From Ottelia alismoides (lineage: Eukaryota > Streptophyta > Magnoliopsida > Alismatales > Hydrocharitaceae), in the NCBI GenBank assembly GCA_037367405.1, contig JAZKJV010003278.1, positions 434,001 to 498,000 of the forward strand: 64,000 nt of DNA. Reading direction: 5' to 3'. Shown one piece after another: positions 1-12,179 of this stretch. The notes under the pieces were generated by a model. It was not told where the DNA came from. It worked only from the letters and a program-made list of their open reading frames with translations, and ran no database searches. Both the position numbers and the translations under genes were made by a program. The stretch's first letter is position 1. Each line of letters starts with the position of its first letter.

Positions 1-2189
1 CCATATCATTCCATTCACCACGAGCCCTCTTGGATAGAGATATTAGGGTCTCCTCCGCTACTATCCGTTGGAGAACTCCGCCCAACTCCATTTATCCACA
101 TTTCACCCAAACCAGACCCCCTATATATCCCTTTTTGTATTTCTGAGCTTTCCATGTTCTAGAGGGTAAAGGCCTCAACTGAGGTGATTTTGAGATGGAC
201 TTGGTTCCCATGTCCACTTCAGCTTCCTCGACCTCTTGGGACCCCAATACTAGTTCCCAAAGGTTTTTGATACGTCCATTCACTGTGGATGACTTCTAGG
301 ATCCTCCGGAGCACCTTAGCAGCGAGATTGTCTGTAGAAGTTGTGGGAGAGGTGTGATCGAAGGAGCCTGGTCATATTGTTTTTCCATGTTCTTCAAGAA
401 GAGATGTATCCATTGGATCCTTCTTCCGCCCCAGATTGAAGCACATCCGTAGGATCGAGCCATGCCATTACCGTTTGATCAACTTCCAAGATCTAATTCG
501 ACCCTCCATCGTTGAATTGGCATAGTGTGATGAGGCGACGATACGTGGACAAGTAGAAATCAAGAACTGTTGAATCGCTTGTTAAGGGTATTTTTCACTA
601 CTACACCTACCATTTTTAATTTTATTTTTAGTATAAAAACTTTCCGATATAGTTATAACTTTTTTGTATAATTTATACTTTGCACCTCAAGTTCCTATTG
701 ATTGCACCTAGGTCCCTCGCAATGTCACCTCACGTGCTTGTGCGTGTGAGGGGGCGGGCATTTTGTAGGGGTACCCTTGGACTTTTTGTATTTCATTTTA
801 GTCATTTAAATTTAAATTCAAGTATAATACTTTTTAGATATTTTACGAAAATGACCTTGTGCTTTTCAAAAATTACACAAGCGCCCTACCAACATGTCTT
901 ATTTTGAATTTATTTGGGTTATTCCATGAATGTCCCTAGATTTCTTTACAAAATTCCAAAATAAAGGAATACTTTTGGGAAATTGCAACTAGATTCCTAT
1001 TGGCATTGCATTTTCTATTTGCTATTTCATTTTTAGTGAAATGTATTTTATGTTATAATAATCCTAGAAAAATTATATTATATGCCTTAAATTATGTTCT
1101 ACTACACATATTTTTGTAGAGGTATTTTTCTGTATTTTTCTATTTACTAAAATTCGAAAATAAAGATACCATTCCATGTTTGCATTTAAAAATACAAAAG
1201 TTAGAAAATCAATTTTAAAAATTACAGAAACTAGGTATTATTGATTACCATATTTTGTAACTGCGGACCAAAAATCACTAAAAATAACAAAACAAATACA
1301 CTAAAAATTAAAAGCCTAAAATCTTTATAAAAATCATTAAAATATTGAAAAATCCAAAAATATTTATTTATTTATTTATTTTTATTTGTATTATAAATAT
1401 TAAACATTTAAATTTTTTTTGGAATTTTTTTATTATATCAATTTAAATACCAAAAAATGACATATTATTATAAGTCTATTTTAAAATTTTTATTTTATTA
1501 AAAATAAAAATAGTAAAAAAATAAAAAAAATTATTAAAAACATAGAAAGATATAAAAAAGACAAAAATATTTTATTTTACCTATTTTTGAGTATTTATAG
1601 TTATATCTATAAATATAGAGGTCTATATTATATAAATAATTACATTTACGTATTTTATTATTAGTGCTATTAAAAATTCCAAATATTTCAATACATTTAA
1701 AAAAAGAAAAAGAAATGCACCATTGGATATTTTCCTATATTTCTATATTGATATATAAATATCATATAGTATCTATATTAAATATATTAGTACATCCATA
1801 TATATTTATCATCTCATTAAATAAAATTAAAAATCAGAAAATATAAAAGAAAATAAAAACATTAAAAATATAAAACATTAAAAATCCAAAAAAATAATAA
1901 AATAAAAACCACCAAAAACAAAATAAAAAGACAAGAAGAAAGGAACATTATGGATTTCATACCCCAATCTATCTTGTGTGCTCCCTATATTCGACCTGTA
2001 CAATACTTGAACCTATACAAATTTTTTGTAGCGTTATAATAAATTTTAACTCCACATTTACAATGCATTTCTTTATCTCTATATGTGGGTTAACTGTTGA
2101 TTGATTCAACGATTTGTTATTGGTCACCACAACGACGGTGTTCTCACCTTGTGTAGAACATCAGACCGCATAGATTTCTCATCTCAACA
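1..2189 (+). mobile_element. 3' part of an Athila-type LTR (LTR-A), plus orientation, cut by the window edge
   Basis: This stretch reads as the reverse complement of the LTR at 3540-7385. The best landmark is the GC-richer hairpin block near 730-770 (CCTCACGTGC ... GTGTGAGG, followed by a 'gggcattttgtaggg' phrase), which recurs inverted near 4855-4915. It is followed by about 1.3 kb of very AT-rich DNA and a terminal segment (2090-2189) similar in order to the ends of the other long LTRs. The right edge is placed at ...CTCAACA (2189) because minus-strand copia integrase becomes readable just beyond it. No credible gene lies inside; the small frames here are chance openings in AT-rich DNA. The edge is approximate because only one end is visible. 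Confidence 0.7.
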
Positions 2190-2192
2190 ACT

Positions 2193-3534
2193 ACACTATT
2201 CAGCTATGATGTCTTATATGTAGTCTTTTGTTGCCTGATACCATGAGATCTACAATATTCATCAAATGGCCCTATGTAATCACCACCATTATCGTTGTAA
2301 ATGCACTTCAACTTCTTTCTACACTGTCTCTCTACCACCTCATGAAAGTCCTTGAAAACTCTAAGAACTTGGCCCGTCCTCTTCAAGGCATAAACCAAAC
2401 TTTCTTGAAAAAATCATCAATAAATGTAACAAAGTAAAGTGCACCGCCAAGAGAGCTTACTTTCAGTGGACCATAAACATATGTCTGTACTAGCTCTGGT
2501 ACCTCTATCTTCCTCGAAGGTAGACGGCTCCTGAAGGAGATTATTGTCTGCTTCCCAGACACGCATACTTGTACATCTCTCTAAATTGGCTTTCTTCACA
2601 TCCGTCAGCAAGTTATTATTCACTAAGCACTACAATCCCTTCTTGCTCATGTGTCCTAATCATCGATGCCACAACTACGTAAATTCTGCATCTTCAATCA
2701 CATGTGCCACATCTTTGGAAACTGATGCATGCATTATACATAAGTAGTTGCTACATTTCTTGTCACGAGCAACAACTAAGGATCCCGAGGTAAGATTCCA
2801 CTGCTCACTACCAAAAGTATTTTGGTATCCTTCATCATCAATTTTCCCTATAGAGGTGAGATTGAGGTGCATATATAATGCATATCTCACATCATTAAGC
2901 ATAAGCATACCTTCATTGGCATTCGGTAATATGATATTGCCAATGCCAATAACATGGGTACAAAACCATTCCCCATCTTCAATGAGCCAAAATCACTCGA
3001 TGTATATGTTGAGAAGAACTCACTACGTGATGAAACATGAAGAGTAGAGTCGTTGTCAATAAGCCAAGAAGTACCATCATGGGCGACATTCGCTGTCTAC
3101 TCATCACAGACAATGAGGAGTTTATGTTGTACGACTGCAGCAACCTATTCATTCTTCTTTTCTTGTTTGTAGCCTCTATTCATGTTATCTCTCTTAAGTT
3201 GATAACAATACTTCTTAGTGTGCCCCTTTTACTTGAACTAATGACACTCTATATTCTGATATATGTATCTTGTTCTGCTTCTAATGTTGTCTCTGCCCTT
3301 GTCATTCTTGGATCTGCTTCTCCCCCCTGTTCTCCATGATAAGAACGTATTCATGCGAAGAGCTTCCCTATGATTTCATGTGTATCTCCTCATTGATAAT
3401 GACTGACTACACGGTCTCCAAAGAGATCTTCCCTTCTGCAGCAAAATTAGTAAGCATAACTTTAAAAGTTCCCCAAGAATCGTGAAAAAGTAGCAAGCAA
3501 TAATAAGACTAAAACATCTTCCTCAAACTTGATA
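2193..3534 (-). pseudogene. Ty1/copia gag-pol remnant: zinc knuckle, protease, pre-integrase, integrase
   Basis: Read from high to low coordinate, the minus strand gives the copia order. First is a gag tail (KISLETV near 3420), then a CCHC-like knuckle near 3240 (KGHTKKYC) whose second Cys is replaced by a stop. The protease follows near 3040 (TSWLIDNDSTLHVSSRSEFF), with the Asp-Ser-Gly active site changed to Asp-Asn-Asp. The pre-integrase domain follows (2908-2675), and then integrase (YNDNGGDYIGPFDEYCRSHG, 2398-2204) keeping the second catalytic Asp. Stops and frameshifts break every part, so no protein is expected. The frame stops abruptly at 2193 where LTR-A begins; the rest of pol would be left of the window or lost. 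This body continues rightward into the gag piece at 7391-7815. Confidence 0.88.
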
Positions 3535-3539
3535 CCCAT
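3535..3539. repeat. Target-site duplication, left copy (CCCAT)
   Basis: CCCAT directly precedes the TG of the LTR at 3540 and is repeated exactly after its terminal CA at 7386-7390. Five base pairs is the usual Ty3/gypsy duplication length. It lies in copia gag sequence. Confidence 0.9.
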
Positions 3540-6500
3540 TGACGGAACAAATCTTGCAAGGTCTAAAATAATATCCTCAGGGAGAGCGAAGATAAAATGT
3601 CATTGATGTGATTCCTCATGAGATCCAAGGTCAATCAATAATCAACCCATACAATATAAAGATGAATGAGGGCAAGTATGAATCAAAATTTATTATAAAC
3701 TACAACAAAATGTGTATAGTGACAAGTATGGTAGAGGTCGAACACAAGGAGAACGGGGGATAGACAACAAAATTTGACTAAAAAGACAATAAATGGTTTT
3801 TGTATTTTTAGATATTTTTGAATTTTTGTGGGCTTTTAAATATTTAATTTTTTACAGAATTTTTGTTTTTATAATTTTTTAGATTTTTTATTTTACATTT
3901 TTTATTTTCTTTTTATATTTTCTCATATTTATTTTTTATAATTAATAATAATATAAGTATATATAGATATGTGTATATAAAGAACTTTTATATTTATAAA
4001 TATACCTATACATACCCAAAATTCACAAAATTAAATATTCTGTCTTTTTTATATTTTTTGCCTATTTTTGGTATTTTCTTGTAATTTTTACTAATATTTT
4101 TCATTTTTAACTAAATTAATATGGTAAAACAATGACTATATTAAATATGCTAAGTTGTTTTGCAATTTAAAAATATCAAAATAGCTCTCACTTTTCAAAA
4201 CTATGTTTAATATGTATTAATTATAATAGACAAAATTTAGAAACATAAACAAAGTTGTTGGAATTATTAAGAATTCTTTATGATTTTATAAGGATGTTGG
4301 AGCTTTTTCATTTTTAGTGTTTTTCATTTTCTATTTTAGGGATTTCTGGTCTGTAGATGTTAAATAAGATAATAAACAAAATATATTTTTTAGGAATTTT
4401 TCAAAATATTTTTATATTTTTTGTATTTTCTAAGCTAGACATGGAAAAATAACTCTGTTTTTATTTTTAATAAATAGAAAATCAACCTTAAATAGCTAAC
4501 AAAAATATGTATGATATATATCATGTATTTATGTAATTTTCTAACAATTTTTAGAGGTCTAGAGCTATTTTTAATAAAATAAAACCTACAAAAAGAAAAT
4601 ACAATCTAACATGGGCATTTATGAAAATATTTAAAGTTTCTAGACTAATAGAAAACACCAAAGAGAATATTAGGGGAAAATGCAATTTTTCCAAAATACT
4701 TACAATAATATATACCTAGAGGGGTATTTATGAAACTAATAAAAAGTTTAGAGGGAAAGATGCAATTTATCTAGAAAAATATTATAGTTATATTCCAAAA
4801 ATGAGTACTAAAATGAAATGAATAAAGTACGATGGTCCCTTTGCAAAAAGCCCACCACCTCACGCACACAAGCACGTGAGGTGATGTAGTGAGGGACCTA
4901 AGCACAAATATGTGAAGCACATGGGGCATACTTCAAAATATCCAAAATATTTTACACTATAGATGAAAGTTTATGGATTTAAAATAAAATGCAAAATGAG
5001 CAGGGGTCATGATGCAAAATACCCTCCCCTGCGCGTCGATGGATGGATTTGATGTTGCCACTTATCCATGTGTCGCCTATCGTTCGATCGATACCGCTTC
5101 GTCTCGGGCTAACTCGATTAGATCAATTGGGAAGATCTGACGGTTGAGCTTCTCTTGATCCATCAACTCCTGTACACCTGGGGGCTAGATCTTGATTGAA
5201 CAACGGAGTAGGCAGCTAGAAGAATATGGATGAATTCTCTCCTGGACGAGCTTCCTCGGTCGATTTCTCCTCAATCTAGTAGTATCTCATGTTGTTGGGA
5301 TGATTGTCATGTTCAAGGAAGACCCCCGCAACTATTGGGTATCTCAAAATAATCTAGGGCTCGCTGGAGGAGCCCTTGAGCTCGACGCCACCTAAGGCTT
5401 CTTCCCTGGTGTGGATGCTCCTCGGAAGGGGCTCCTTTCAGCTCGACTCATGCAAGGTTATCACAAAGCACCCATAAATGAAGCTTCCAGTGGTGCGAAA
5501 TAGTCGAAATGAGTGACAGAGACGTGTAGTAGTACTCTCCAGCGTAGGGCAGGAGAGTGATTCTCCAGATCAGAACATGATCTGGGTAAGCGATGATGCA
5601 TGTGATGAAGGGGGAGCAAAGGGAAACGTGATGAGGATGTGTGTGGGGTCGTAACAGATGCAAGGATGATGGAACGAAGGGTCGGAGCAAGAGCTCCGAC
5701 GAGTGATATTTTTGGATTTTACAATGATTCAAAGTGAATCTAAAAGGAATAGAAGAAGATCTAAGGTGCTAAATTTCCTAGGAATCAAAATATGTAAAGA
5801 AAGAAGGGAGGATACCTGCCTGGACAACTGGTTGAAGGCTCATGACGGAGAAGTCCGATGAAGCCTGGAATTGACCTCAGATTGACACCAACACCGCCCC
5901 TTGAAGCATGAGCATTCTCCTATTTTTGCAAACATGATCAATCGACGCCTAGGGTTAGGGATTTGCAGTGGAAGTGGGATCAAAATGGGAAGGAAGGCGG
6001 ACAAGAGTATTGGTATAAGCAAGGTTTGGGTGGAGAATCGTGCTCGACTTAGGGATCCTCGGATCGAAAAATGGTGCGAGAAAGACATAAGTATCTTGAT
6101 CGAGGGACAAAATAAAAGAGACATCGAGCAGAATGGGTGAAAGGATCGAGCCCCGAAATTGGACAAAATAAGGTCAAAACCTCTGACACACCCCAGGCCT
6201 ATGAGGACCAGGGCGTTGATCCGGGTCAATCAAGATCGGGTTCCCATTGATCCAGTGAGGCCATTAAGCGATAAAATAAACTAAAAAACCTAATTAATTG
6301 AATTTAAAATAAGAAATGATTTTACTAATTTTTTATTGAAATATAAAAATAATTATTATTTATGTAGTATTTTATTGTGATTTTTATTTCTTTTTACAAC
6401 TTATTTTATTATAGATTACTTTTTATAAGTATATTTATAGGTATATTGACCTATGTTTTAAATAATTTATTTTTATTTTTATTTTTTTGTATTTTATAAT

Positions 6501-7385
6501 TTATATTTATTTTATATATTTATAACTAAATTAAATATACATAAATATAATTTGTTGCATTTTTAGAGGTTATTTTTAAATTTAATCAAATACACATATA
6601 TGTTATATAGGTATATGTAGAGGTTCATCTATGTATTTTAGTATGTTATTTTACTTTATTGTATTTATGGTTTTATTTTATTTTAATTATTTATATATAA
6701 TATAAATAATATTTACAAAGTTGTAAAATATAAAAGAATGAAAAATATAAAGAATAAAGAAAATGGATATTTTATTCAGGTATATTGTACAATAGGGGTC
6801 GAAAACCTAACTTTTACATCTTAACTCCAAATTGAATGAAAATCGCCTTCATTAAATAGATAATAAATAGTTGTATACAATAAAAGTGATTTTGATGCAT
6901 TTTGAATTCATATGGAGAAGATAAGAGTCTTGGATGTGTGTAGAATACATAATATGCATTATTTTTTATGAAATAAATTTTGCATTTTTTATTTATTTTT
7001 ATCTACAACTTTCATATACCAAGTTTATTGATTTGATGTATAAATAATAAATAATAAATTAGGTCCAAAAATTGACTTATTAGACATTTATGAATTAGGG
7101 TTTCTTTTATTTGTTGGCCCTTATCTCCCCCTACTTTATTCCTTGTCAACCTAGTCATCATGATGCCTATGTCTCAGGGTTTAGGGTCATAAAATCTATT
7201 TGGTATTTTATCTGTTTCTCTTTTCTTTATTCTTTTATTTTTTCTTTAAACACAATTTTTTATACATTATTTACATAATAAATAATAGATGTTAATTTAT
7301 GCAAAATAATGATATATTCACGCATTTAGCTAGGGTTTAAAAGGCCAAAATGAAAGAATAAAGGTGATGAAATGGAGATTCATCA
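3540..7385 (-). mobile_element. Solo Athila-type LTR (3.85 kb) inserted in copia gag
   Basis: Starts TGACGGAACAAATC and ends GGAGATTCATCA, the same termini as other long LTRs in the window (TGATGAACAAG ... TTCATCA). It is flanked by identical CCCAT. Copia gag reads up to one edge on the minus strand and continues from the other, so the insertion point is exact. Orientation follows the LTR pair at 14880 and 24702. There is no internal region, primer site or second LTR, so it is a solo LTR left by recombination between two LTRs. Inside are an AT-rich 3' third, a GC-richer middle (about 4850-6240) and an AT-rich promoter-distal third. Frames of 79-129 codons in the middle have no recognisable domain. 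Confidence 0.9.
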
Positions 7386-7390
7386 CCCAT
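7386..7390. repeat. Target-site duplication, right copy (CCCAT)
   Basis: Exact copy of 3535-3539, directly after the LTR's terminal CATCA. Confidence 0.9.
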
Positions 7391-7815
7391 GCATGTCAAT
7401 TGACTAATTGCATCTTGGTAATCATTAAAAAAATCTAACATGGAACTTCCCTCCTTTAATCTCAAGTTCACAAGTTTCTTGAGAAAAACAACATATTGCT
7501 TCACGTCTTGGAGGCATACAAACTCTCAAGTTTTAACCATAGACTTCGTACATGTTTTTCTTCCTCGATGTGGTTGTAGACATTTTCATCCACAAACTGT
7601 CTGATAAAACCACAAATCTATTAGTTCTCAGACTCCCACTCTTCATCTTATTCTACATCAGGCTTTTGGGTGGAGAAAATCGGAAGATGCATGGACTTCA
7701 CATATAAAAGACCTTCCGTCTTATTTTTCCAGAAATTGTAGTTGGTCCCATTCAGGCTGATCATCCTACTAGTGTTGTACTCCATTTTATCAATCATATT
7801 GTCTCCAATGCAACT
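7391..7815 (-). pseudogene. Ty1/copia gag N-terminal fragment
   Basis: The minus strand encodes a copia gag start ([20 protein letters not shown] then [10 protein letters not shown]), a middle part (ICGFIRQFVDENVYNHI), and a stretch ending LKKLVNLRLKEGSSMLDF then NDYQDAISQLTCM. These match the gag/UBN2-type capsid region of plant copia elements. There are stop codons and frameshifts. The last codons run into the solo LTR at 7385, and the next expected residues (GIKFEEDV) appear beyond it near 3530, so the two pieces were one gene. The untranslated leader and a degenerate primer-binding region lie at about 7795-7815. Confidence 0.88.
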
Positions 7816-8471
7816 TGTTGGGATCAGATTCTTCGTATAGATCAAATCGTGGAAAATTACCAAAGTTGATAAGTGGATTCTGCATGATATATCACTACAA
7901 CTATGAAAAAATATTTCAACCACGGATGCATGGAGAAATTTTATCGTGGAAAACCCTCAATATAAAGGTAAAAATCATGGGGTTGATCGCAATCCAAAAC
8001 TAAGCACTATAATCGAAATAATCTGCTGTGAGGGGCTTAGAAAAGGCCAACCATTTATACGGTGCTACAAATTACCAAGCAATGGAGAATAGTAGAGAGG
8101 AGAAATATCACCACAATGATAAATCCACCGCTAAACTATAGTAAGAATGTTGGAGAAGAATTCCCCCAAGATTACTCCCTCCAAACTTCGCGGCAACCAT
8201 GGACCTTCTTTTTTGTCCCTCCCTCTCTCTCTCTCTTTTATTTCTTGTGCTAGAAGAGCTTATATTGGGATGATCTTGGTATGTACCATGTACCCTCTAT
8301 TTATACTCTATGGAGATGAGAAAATAAGGAAACATGAACTCCTACTTCCAATAGGATTTGAAAAATATGACTCCTATTCTTAAAAGGTTATTGATTTCCT
8401 CCTCCAATTAGAACTTATTTTCTCCTTTTCCAAATAGAACTACCAATTTATATATGGATTAGGTTCCCACA
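7816..8471 (-). mobile_element. Ty1/copia LTR (656 bp)
   Basis: On the minus strand this begins TGTGGGAACC and ends ATCCCAACA, a TGTKGGA...TCCCAACA terminal inverted pair typical of copia LTRs. A TATA box and a U-rich transcribed part follow in the expected order. Gag lies directly downstream (7815 downward), so it acts as the 5' LTR of the copia body to the left. Its upstream side carries copia RNase H (8472-8603), as a 3' LTR would. The primer-binding sequence after it is too diverged to assign to a tRNA. Confidence 0.8.
8299..8306 (-). promoter_or_regulatory. TATA box of the copia LTR
   Basis: Minus strand GAGTATAAATAGAGGG, a consensus plant TATA box about 170 bp inside the LTR, upstream of the gag fragment and correctly oriented for it. 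Confidence 0.65.
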
Positions 8472-8603
8472 ATGAGGGGAACCCATCCAAAAACAAGTTC
8501 ATATTTAGTTAAGATGAACTTGATGAGTAGCTGCCCGAATAAGACTTGATCTCTAATAAAATGGAAATCAACTTCAATGACCATTGTTTGGCCCATTAAG
8601 GAC
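8472..8603 (-). pseudogene. Ty1/copia RNase H C-terminal fragment
   Basis: The minus strand reads IEVDFHFIRDQV then FGQLLIKFILTKYEL, the copia RNase H tail (HIELDCHFIRE ... GQL ... TKDQLAD). It is cut short just before the LTR at 8471 and is preceded upstream by unrelated sequence. It lies on the upstream side of an LTR whose downstream side carries gag. Confidence 0.75.
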
Positions 8604-8679
8604 GGGTCAGGTCGGGTTTTATCAGGTTCTGACTGCTCTAAACCCGGTCTTGACATATACCCAAATTTAGGATCCAGGC
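8604..8679. other. Unassigned insert rich in GGGTCGGG-like phrases
   Basis: Between the RNase H fragment and the Athila target site, the sequence switches to repeated GGGCC/GGGTCGGG-type phrases. Similar phrases resume at 47443-47505 on the other side of the Athila element (GGGGTTGGGCC, GGCCCAACCCG), so the two flanks were once contiguous. This style is seen in some non-autonomous DNA transposons, but I could not find convincing terminal repeats. Confidence 0.3.
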
Positions 8680-8684
8680 CTGGC
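8680..8684. repeat. Target-site duplication of the outer Athila, left copy (CTGGC)
   Basis: CTGGC precedes the LTR at 8685; CCGGC follows the other LTR at 47438-47442. Four of five bases match, and the difference is a C/T transition. Confidence 0.75.
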
Positions 8685-9646
8685 TGAAAAACGCACCCAA
8701 CCTAAAAGAAGAAACTATCGTTGTATCGGTTGGGTTGTTTTTGCATAAAATTTTGTTTTTATTATTTATACTCCTCAACTTAGATGTATAGTGAAAGTAC
8801 GGGAGTGGTTAACTCAGGGAGGCAAACTGTTAGAAACTAGGGTAAAATTATAGAAAACTAAGATAAAATGGGTTTCCAACTTTTTTATTATTTTTAGGAA
8901 ATTTTCTGAATATTTATTTGAATTTTATGAATTTTATATTATTTTTTTTGGTTTTAATATACCTATGTAAGTATATAGGTATAAATTTTATAATTTTATA
9001 TTTTTTATAGTTTTGTCTAATTTATTTATTTATGATTTTTTTAGGAGTATTTTGGATTTTTATTGATTTTGAATTATTTGTAAGGTGAAAAATGAGATTT
9101 TTATTCAAAATTGTGAGGTATTTTGAATTTTAAAAATAAAAAATAGTGAGAAAAAATTTTGATTTTATTTAGTTGAAAGTAGAGAAAAATACCTTCAAAA
9201 TGATATATTGTGCGTTTTTATGCGAATTTTATTGAATTAGTTATGATTTTTAAAAATTTTATGCATTTTGTATTTTTATTGGTGTTGTTATTAAATTTTT
9301 ATTTTCTTTTTTTTTGTGTAAAATACAGTAAAATATACTAGGTATAATTTTTATAAGATTTTTAATGGTGTTTTTATATTTTTATGTATTTTGAAGTTTG
9401 TTACAATATTTATACGTATTTTTATGTATTTTTGATATTTTATATTACAAAATGTTATAGTTTAGGATATTGTGTACAAGGGTATATTTGTAATATCTGG
9501 AAATTACAGGGTATGCGTGTAAAATCTACCGAAGCAGAGGGGTAGCATGCAAAATGCACCTCGTACAGCTCACGTGATGGCTCTGCCTGGACCTGGTAAG
9601 AATATCAAGGAGTTCGGGGGGGGATTGCAGCAAAAGTTCTAAATAG

Positions 9647-9664
9647 CACGTGATTAATCACGTG
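9647..9664. promoter_or_regulatory. Perfect 18-bp palindrome with two G-boxes (3' LTR)
   Basis: CACGTGATTAATCACGTG is self-complementary over 18 bases and contains two CACGTG cores, the binding core of plant bZIP and bHLH factors. The same site, with its last base changed, is at 44871-44888 in the 5' LTR. Function is inferred. Confidence 0.6.
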
Positions 9665-10775
9665 ACTATGCATGTACAAGGACCTATAAGCAAATAAGAC
9701 AAGTGCCAGGGGTGTAACCATAAATTACCACCAAAATTATATCACGTGCATGTGCACCACTTATAGCTAACGTGGTGGGGTTGTCCTAGCATCGACATGT
9801 GTCACAACTTAATGCGGATGTGTGGTGCATTATCAACCGTCTGATTAGAATCTGATATATGGTTCTACTCTAATCTAGAGATCGATCCTTGTTCTTCCCC
9901 AAATCATTGGGCTTTATGCAGCGGTTGCTTTGGTCGGTGATTCAAATCGAAGCGGTGGATCTCACAGGTGAAACTCTTTGATGCAGATCTCCAGGAATTT
10001 CTACTCAAAAAGCTGCAGGTGAATGTTATATGATTGAAGGTCACAATCGTGTTCCTTCAAATAGTTCGTATGTCTCAGCTTCGTGCTGACCTCTAAGTAG
10101 TGAAGGTTGAATCTCAAAGAGAGATACCTTATGTGAAAAGCTTTCAACCTATTCAAGGTGGAACCTCTATCTAAAAGCTCAATCAGAGTTAGTGAATAGT
10201 GAAGGCGACTTAATGTGGGGGATTGGCCTCCAACTCCAGCCACCGCTCATGGCCGGAGTTGAATAGGTGCATGGGAGATAGAATGTGAATGCAGGGACTC
10301 GAAGAGGAAAATGATAAAATTCGATTGAATCAATAGGGGGATAGATACATATTTCATATTAGAGGGAAAAATATATGAGAAGCGAAGGATTGATGAGTGA
10401 AATAGAATCAGAAATAGATAATAAGAAGAAGGGGTCTATACTAACCTCGAATGGATGGGGGTGGGGTAGTGGATGGAATGTCTTCACCTAGTATCTGGAG
10501 CAACAGCTCCAGAGGTCTTGACCTCCATGCAAGGACAAAGCTCATGGAGGTTGGAGCACACACTTGCGGTGGAGTTGTGACTGGACGATCTCACCAGAGC
10601 TCGATCATTAGTGGAGCTGCTCTGAGAAGCTCCAAATCCGAGCCTGATTGACACCTCGAAACTTGCTTCAACTCGAGAACACCATCGAGCTCTGTCATAG
10701 CTCGAGAGAAGGGGAGGATCTCACTGGATCTCGGTGGAAATGGTGGATGGATGAGCTCGGCGGGGGTTCTAGAGC

Positions 10776-10783
10776 TATAAATA
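10776..10783 (+). promoter_or_regulatory. TATA box on the strand opposite gag-pol (3' LTR)
   Basis: TATAAATA within GAGCTATAAATATGG, conserved at 45995-46002 in the other LTR. It points away from gag-pol. Whether it is used cannot be told from sequence. Confidence 0.4.
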
Positions 10784-12179
10784 TGGTGTTTTGCATGGAG
10801 GCCACGACAAGTGGTGCAATCACCGGAGTTGGGTAGGGTCACCGGAGTTGGTTGGGTGAACGACCCAACGACGAGGTGGTTTGGTTGTTGGTGGTCGGAG
10901 GTAAGAAGGAGGAGAGAAGAGGCGGCGACAACGGGGAAGAAGAAGGGGAAATGAGCGAAGGAAGGGGATGAACCAGAAAAATAATAAAAATAAAATATAA
11001 CTAAATAATAAATTAATTTAATAATTAGTTTAATTTAAGAAATAATTAGATGGTTAATTACAAAATTAAATAAGTAATTAGTAATTAAATAAATATTGAA
11101 ATAATTAAACAAATTGATAAATAATTAAATAATAATTAATAATTAAATAATAGATAAATAAAAAATATTTTTTACTTAGTTTAATTTAATAATAGAATAT
11201 TAATAAAGTATATTAATATAATAAATGGCAGATATTAAACAAAATAGAATTAAAGTACATTGTGCATTTTATGCCAATATGGTCCAAAACCCACTTTTGC
11301 ATATTAACTCCGATTTTAACGAAATAAGTGCCATTTGATTTATATTTTTATAAAACGAACTTTAAAGGTGACTATGCCCAATTCGGAGTACATTGTAAAT
11401 TCAGGATTGTAAATTTGAGATTTATTGGTATTTTAGCTTGTTATATTTTTATATTTTTCTATTGATTGTTATAAATGCATTAGAAAAGAAATTAAGTTAA
11501 ACGTGAGTTTGGTCAATTTGGAGTTTTTTTATAAAAAGGGATCCATATGCCAAAACTCACCCATTTTATTCTAATTGTTTTGTTATTTTTAAAATATTAT
11601 TATATATAAAACAAAGTTTAAAAGTGAGTTTGGTCAATTTGGAGTTTTTTTATAAAAAGTTATGAACCTTGGAAGTCGGCTTTTACGACTTTTTCGATTC
11701 ATTGTATTATTTTATTTTATTTATTGGATAATTTTTCTGATATTTTTATAAAATAATATATATTTTTATGAACAACTTTTGTGAAGAAAATATTTTGGTC
11801 TGAGTTTTCTTGATGATAAATAAAATAGGTGAAATATTTATAAAGTGAAAAATGTATAAATATATTTGTGTGATCCAGATTTTTTGACATTTTTATAATT
11901 AAGATCATTATCTCCCCTACTAATTTATTTTGTCGACCAAGTCAATATTGACATGTTCTTTGGGTCAGGATCAGTCTGTATATTTTATATACATCCTTCT
12001 TTCTTTTTTATTTTTTTCTTTCTCTTTATTATTTTACTTTGGATAAAAAAGTGTTAAATATATAATATTAATAGTTATGGTTAGAAAGTTAATTAATGGG
12101 AATTATTGAGTATTTAAGTATTTTAACAAGGATTTTAGCCAAAATGAAAGAATAAAGGCGATGAATTATATATTCATCA

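Larger units (their letters stand above)
8685..12179 (-). repeat. 3' LTR of the outer Athila (3.5 kb)
   Basis: Begins TGAAAAACGCACCC and ends ATATTCATCA; aligns along its length with 43831-47437. Visible inside are an AT-rich part, a G-box palindrome (9647-9664), a GC-richer block (9780-10960) with a plus-strand TATA box, and an AT-rich promoter-distal end. It carries a 36-bp direct repeat at 11503-11538 and 11624-11659 that the 5' LTR has only once. Small frames inside have no recognisable domain. Confidence 0.9.

Noticed and set aside
5448..6229. Minus frames of 94 and 129 codons in the 3540-7385 LTR
   Set aside because: They lie in the GC-richer middle of an LTR, have no recognisable domain, and are not kept in the other LTRs.
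8604..8684. hAT or similar DNA transposon carrying the GGGTCGGG phrases
   Set aside because: No matching terminal inverted repeat or 8-bp duplication could be found at 8603 and 47505; left as unassigned.
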